This document shows positions 62,558 through 64,000 of a stretch of DNA of 64,000 bases, one piece after another (position 1 is the stretch's first letter; every line of letters starts with the position of its first letter). The notes beneath the pieces were generated by a model. It was not told the DNA's origin, did not search any database, and saw nothing but the letters and a program-made list of their open reading frames with translations. This stretch comes from Muricea muricata (lineage: Eukaryota > Cnidaria > Anthozoa > Malacalcyonacea > Plexauridae), in NCBI GenBank assembly GCA_963855995.1, contig OY979719.1, positions 868,001 through 932,000 on the forward strand, given 5' to 3'. The translations under genes and the position numbers were made by a program.

Positions 62558-64000
62558 TTAGTCCCTCCAAATCGTCTGCAGTTCCATTGCAGCATTACAA
62601 GATCTAAACTTATTAACGAAATCTGCATATCCTCTTTGGACGTGATGTATGCCTTCGATTCTCGTTGTTCCATTTCTTGCAAGCGCTGCCAGTATCAAGG
62701 CTGCGCCAGCACGAATATCACCAGCTTCGACAGGGATTTCAGGCTGCAAAATAACAAACATTTTAAACTGCGGTTAGGATTAGACAAGATTAGGCAACGC
62801 TACGGATTAGAAATGTACTCCGATTCCAGGAATAAATCAACAATTGATTGTTTGCAATTAGCTGCAGATGCATCTCATTATTTCTCTCTGATGACAGGAA
62901 ATACTGCCCATCATGTGCTAATATGTTATCAGCTAGAAAGAATTCTATTGTAAACGTGTAATACGTCTTATGATTTCACACGAAGCAGGACGTGACATGT
63001 CTATTGCGAACAAGCAATTAAAACGATTACCAGTTTGTATTGAAGAATCAGTCGAATTAACATTGGCCACATACTTATACACAATTATTGCATGTCCAAA
63101 AAAAAGAAGCGATTGTATTTGTGAAGAGCTTGTATTTGTGAACTGACATTACCTGCTGATAATTTTGCCGGCCAGCATTTCCACGAATTTTAACTTTTCT
63201 CCTGTTGCGGCTTATTGTCGCACCCAAATTCAAATTTTGCAGTTCCTCAATGTAGCCAAACCTCATGTCGAAGACGGTTTCTTCAATCCATGATTCTCCA
63301 TTGCTGAAGCACATGAGCGCGGCCCACTGAGGGTGGAGGTCGGTAGGAAATCCAGGATACGGTTTCGTCTTAACGCTAACAGGACTTATCGGAAGTAACT
63401 GTTGACTTCTGGCATTTTTCTTTCGTGAAACACAAATGATTCCTCGTGCTTTGCGGATAATGTCCACTCCAGCAGCAAGCAAACGCCAGAATTCTGATTC
63501 CAACAGCTCCAAAATGACTTCGTCTGCGAAATCTCCCATCCTCAATTCAAGGCTCCCACCTATACAGAAATGATCGAATCTCTGGCTAAGCAAAGAAGCT
63601 TTTTGCATTATTCGCAAGCTATCACCCCACCAGCCCTTTGGCAAAACCTATTATATTTAGACAACTTTGTACTATTCTGTACCCTAATCCTATGCAGCAC
63701 AAACTATGCTTGTTATTATGGTAATAATTCCGTGTTCTCAGTACGCGAAATTAAATTTTAATCCAAGCCCTAAATCTAATCAAATCTTCAATCAATCAAA
63801 GTTAAAACATGACAAATAAAACGCTGGTTAGGATTAGGGTTTGGGTTAGGGCTTGGATTAAGATTTATATGAGAACACGGAATTATTACCATTATTATTA
63901 CCTGTAATTACAGCAGCAATTGCGTAAGTCCCAGCTTCAATTCTATCTGGAATTACTGTGTGAGGGATGGGTGTTTTGTCCCAGCCACTTGAAAATGATG
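62558..64000 (-). CDS. murA: MurA-like UDP-GlcNAc enolpyruvyl transferase, 3' part
   Basis: Three exons are visible (64000-63902 running off the window, 63559-63153, 62743-62558) and join in phase to the last ~230 residues. MurA transfers enolpyruvate from PEP to UDP-N-acetylglucosamine, the first committed step of bacterial peptidoglycan synthesis. Motifs in order: HTVIPDRIEAGTYAIAA; KTKPYPGFPTDLHPQ, with the catalytic Asp of the PxFPTD motif (Asp305 in E. coli); ETVFDMRFGYIEEL, with the conserved Arg331 equivalent; GDIRAGAALILAALA, with the Arg371 equivalent; and HHVQRGYADF, with the Arg397 equivalent. The PYPGFPTD and HxxRGY motifs separate it from EPSP synthase. Both introns have GT-AG sites, and the neighbours are animal genes, so it is not bacterial contamination in the assembly. 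The catalytic Cys loop and N-terminus lie outside the window. Confidence 0.92.
63711..63900. repeat. Foldback element with telomere-like core in MurA intron
   Basis: GGTAATAATTCCGTGTTCTC on the left is mirrored by GAGAACACGGAATTATTACC on the right; arms of about 75 bp also share AATCCAAGCCCTAA. The right arm contains GATTAGGGTTTGGGTTAGGG, close to the TTAGGG telomere repeat. The right end abuts the exon donor at 63901 with no spacer, so the donor and first intron bases coincide with the element edge. Confidence 0.8.

Noticed and set aside
62558..64000. EPSP synthase (AroA) or bacterial contamination as explanations for the MurA-like gene
   Set aside because: The PYPGFPTD and HxxRGY motifs are MurA-type, and the exons are joined by in-phase GT-AG introns next to animal genes.

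Overview
This is nuclear DNA from an animal. It is AT-rich, its genes are split by short-to-medium introns with normal GT-AG sites, and introns and intergenic DNA are full of palindromic mobile-element remnants. The gene content (a Notch ligand with MNLL, DSL and EGF domains, a centrosomal SDCCAG8 homologue, EXOG, TIMM50, mitochondrial carriers) is metazoan. An early-branching animal such as an anthozoan cnidarian fits best, but that placement is inference.

Layout. 1-9.1 kb: mostly non-coding, with the first coding exon of a minus-strand gene at 7.5 kb, two weak plus-strand exon-like segments at 1.1-1.8 kb and a large foldback element. 9.1-16.2 kb (-): SDCCAG8 homologue, about 20 exons. 16.5-18.6 kb (+): EXOG nuclease, head-to-head with SDCCAG8 across a 339-bp promoter. 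19.7-34.9 kb (-): a complete 14-exon, 681-residue Delta/Jagged-type Notch ligand. One of its introns holds an intact Ty3/gypsy retrotransposon with identical 119-bp LTRs (23.4-27.7 kb). Another holds an unrecognised nested plus-strand gene (30.5-33.3 kb). 35-49.9 kb: a gene-poor stretch with repeats, a tRNA-like SINE head and a few unassigned exon-like segments. 49.9-53.7 kb (-): TIMM50. 55.0-58.1 kb and 59.5-61.9 kb (-): two tandem SLC25A29-type mitochondrial carriers with matching intron positions. 62.6-64.0 kb (-): the 3' half of a spliced gene for a MurA-type UDP-N-acetylglucosamine enolpyruvyl transferase, running off the window.

The most striking item is the MurA-like gene. MurA makes the first committed precursor of bacterial peptidoglycan, which animals do not have. 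Here it has introns, keeps recognisable active-site motifs and lies beside ordinary mitochondrial carrier genes, so it looks like a domesticated horizontal transfer. Second is the Notch ligand, whose ectodomain repeats the DSL-adjacent 'DOS-type' EGF pair three times through visible exon-module duplication. Four neighbouring genes (EXOG, TIMM50 and the two carriers) encode mitochondrial proteins, but they have separate promoters and no operon-like arrangement.

Exon boundaries were read by eye from splice consensus and reading-frame phase. They are consistent for all main genes except exons 2-3 of SDCCAG8 and the 3' end of the nested gene.
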